From positions 1 through 64,000 of the forward strand of contig NZ_JBAJEX010000004.1 of assembly GCF_039822265.1 (NCBI RefSeq): a stretch of 64,000 nt of DNA, in the 5' to 3' direction. The notes under the pieces were generated by a model. The model did no database searches, was not told the origin of the DNA, and saw nothing but the letters and a program-made list of their open reading frames with translations. The position numbers and the translations under genes were made by a program. Each line of letters begins with the position of its first letter. Position 1 is the first letter of the stretch. This DNA is from Thiobacter sp. AK1. GTDB taxonomy: Bacteria; Pseudomonadota; Gammaproteobacteria; Burkholderiales; Thiobacteraceae. Shown here one piece after another: positions 62,602 to 64,000 of this stretch.

Positions 62602-63615
62602 ATGCGCGTATTGGGCATTGAGACCTCCTGCGACGAGACCGGGCTTGCCATCTATGACACGGCGCGCGGGCTGCTCGCCCATGCCCTGCATTCCCAGGTG
62701 CGCATGCACGAGGAATACGGCGGGGTGGTGCCGGAACTCGCCTCGCGCGACCACATCCGCCGCGTATTGCCCCTGACGCGCCAGGTGCTTATGCAGGCAG
62801 GCCTTACACCCTGGGAGCTGGACGCCATCGCCTACACACAAGGGCCAGGCCTGGCGGGGGCGCTGCTGGTGGGCGCGGCGGTGGCCTGCGGCCTGGGCTA
62901 TGCGCTCAACCGACCCGTGGTGGGGGTGCACCACCTGGAGGGCCATCTGCTCGCGCCGCTATTGGAGAATGAGCCGCCCGCCTTTCCCTTCGTCGCCCTG
63001 CTGGTGTCCGGTGGCCACACCCAGCTGATGGCAGTGGAAGGCGTGGGGCGTTACCGGCTCCTGGGCGAAACGCTGGACGATGCCGCGGGCGAAGCCTTCG
63101 ATAAGACGGCCAAGCTGCTGGGCCTGGGCTATCCCGGCGGGCCAGCGCTGGCGCGTCTGGCGGCGGAAGGCCGGCCCGGACGCATCCGCCTGCCGCGTCC
63201 CATGCTTAATAGCGCCGATCTGGACTTCAGCTTCAGCGGTCTCAAGACGGCCGTGCTGCAGTGGGCCCGCGATCACGTGCTGGATCATGAGACCCGGGCC
63301 GACCTTGCCGCCGAGGTGCAGGAGGCCATCACCGAGGTGCTGGAAAGCAAGGCCTTGGCCGCGGTCAGAAGCACCGGCATGACCCGCTTGGTGGTGGCGG
63401 GCGGTGTCGGCGCCAATGCTCGCCTGCGGCAGCGTCTCGATGCAGCAGCCAAGAGGGCGGGCGTGACGGTGTTCTATCCGCGGCTCGAATTCTGCACCGA
63501 CAACGGCGCCATGATCGCCTTCGCGGGTGCCCTGCGCCTCGCCCAAGCCCGGCGCGACTATGGATTCGACGTGCGGCCGCGCTGGGATCTGGCCAGCCTG
63601 CGCCCGCCCGCCTAA
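62602..63615 (+). CDS. tsaD: tRNA N6-adenosine threonylcarbamoyltransferase subunit
   Basis: The 337-residue ASKHA-fold protein carries '[12 protein letters not shown]' at 5-16, the metal-binding HHLEGH near 112-117, '[11 protein letters not shown]', '[23 protein letters not shown]' and '[13 protein letters not shown]'. It forms the TsaBDE complex that adds t6A37 to tRNAs reading ANN codons. Confidence 0.97.
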   Translation: MRVLGIETSCDETGLAIYDTARGLLAHALHSQVRMHEEYGGVVPELASRDHIRRVLPLTRQVLMQAGLTPWELDAIAYTQGPGLAGALLVGAAVACGLGYALNRPVVGVHHLEGHLLAPLLENEPPAFPFVALLVSGGHTQLMAVEGVGRYRLLGETLDDAAGEAFDKTAKLLGLGYPGGPALARLAAEGRPGRIRLPRPMLNSADLDFSFSGLKTAVLQWARDHVLDHETRADLAAEVQEAITEVLESKALAAVRSTGMTRLVVAGGVGANARLRQRLDAAAKRAGVTVFYPRLEFCTDNGAMIAFAGALRLAQARRDYGFDVRPRWDLASLRPPA

Positions 63616-63619
63616 GGCA

Positions 63620-64000
63620 TCACGGTCGCCCATGCAGGCGGGCGACCCACTCCATGAACCAGCCGCTCCCGGTGAGCCGGGCGACCTCTTCCGGATAGAA
63701 GAGAATGGCATACAGGAGCGAGAGCACGAGTAGCAACAGGAGGTGGCCGAACAGTCCTTCCGGCTTGAGCACGCCCCAGTAGCGCATGACGAGGAACATC
63801 AGATCCTTTTTGTGCTCGGACATGCGTCGATAGCGCCTAAACCACGCCACCAGCAAATACACCCCGTAGCCCCCCGCCAGCGCCACGACCACCGCGCGAA
63901 ACACGCCGAACAGGTCCATCGTCCCCCCCAGCACCCGGTGATACATGAGGGAGACCCAGCCCATGACGAAGGCCGCCGCCACCGCGATCAGGACGTTGGC
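63620..64000 (-). CDS. Membrane protein, N-terminus beyond window
   Basis: At least 127 residues with three hydrophobic segments (an N-terminal one in 'VLIAVAAAFVMGWVSLMY', then 'FRAVVVALAGGYGVYLLVAWF' and 'LFGHLLLLLVLSLLYAILFY'). The frame is open to the window edge. It is not PlsY, although plsY often lies at this position. Function unknown. Confidence 0.6.
   Translation of the reverse strand, partial: ANVLIAVAAAFVMGWVSLMYHRVLGGTMDLFGVFRAVVVALAGGYGVYLLVAWFRRYRRMSEHKKDLMFLVMRYWGVLKPEGLFGHLLLLLVLSLLYAILFYPEEVARLTGSGWFMEWVARLHGRP

Noticed and set aside
63620-64000. plsY glycerol-3-phosphate acyltransferase, often next to tsaD
   Set aside because: The sequence lacks the PlsY signature (GSGNIGATN) and has a different topology.

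Overview
The window is high-GC DNA from a betaproteobacterium. The evidence is gene order rather than any single marker: tsaD and rpsU lie next to a yqeY-dnaG-rpoD cluster, and Tex, a DsrC/TusE-like protein and many short palindromic repeats of the kind common in sulfur-oxidising or chemolithotrophic Betaproteobacteria are present. No rRNA or CRISPR array was seen. One tRNA with a CAT anticodon lies downstream of rpoD.

Layout. 1-100: end of an insertion sequence. 202-9858: housekeeping and signalling genes (a small coiled-coil protein, an AsmA-like coiled-coil membrane protein, a thioredoxin-TPR holdase-like protein, DUF302, EAL/HDOD, DUF3135, a FemAB-like acyltransferase, and sucC without sucD). 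10058-29150: an island bounded by two same-orientation, inactivated IS256-family copies. Between them sits a tight minus-strand operon of seven genes plus a ribbon-helix-helix gene at its head. 29259-54403: Tex, a glycosyltransferase, an MFS transporter, a MacAB-like export operon, small envelope proteins, MscL, a sensor-domain protein, a DsrC-like protein, UPF0149, PEBP, GIY-YIG, an MlaF-like ATPase, an aerotaxis-type chemoreceptor, a P-type ATPase with UspA, a SlyB-like lipoprotein and PrfC. 54404-64000: a HicA-like protein, a tRNA, rpoD-dnaG-yqeY, a diguanylate cyclase/PhnD-like pair on the opposite strand, rpsU, tsaD and a partial membrane protein.

The island is the most interesting part. 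In transcription order it encodes a 1762-aa DEAD/DEAH helicase with a C-terminal DUF1998 region, an SNF2 helicase, a 1451-aa Eco57I/PglX-type adenine methyltransferase, a DUF3696-type AAA ATPase, a PIN-domain ribonuclease-like protein, an RNA-ligase-fold nucleotidyltransferase and an HNH nuclease. Six of the seven junctions overlap or are 13 bp or shorter, so the genes look co-translated. The first three resemble a class 1 DISARM core in which DrmA- and DrmB-like functions are joined in one polypeptide and the DrmC phospholipase-D protein is missing. The last four form an RNA/DNA cleavage-and-ligation module that I do not recognise as part of a described DISARM system.

Repeats are a second theme. 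A 147-bp MITE with TA target duplications occurs at least five times; two copies lie at the same site inside the two IS256 copies flanking the island. Two REP-type composites flank the DsrC-like and UPF0149 genes. A separate intergenic repeat near 548 and 34806 keeps a 4-nt-loop hairpin. I could not run database searches; family names come from recognised motifs and gene order.
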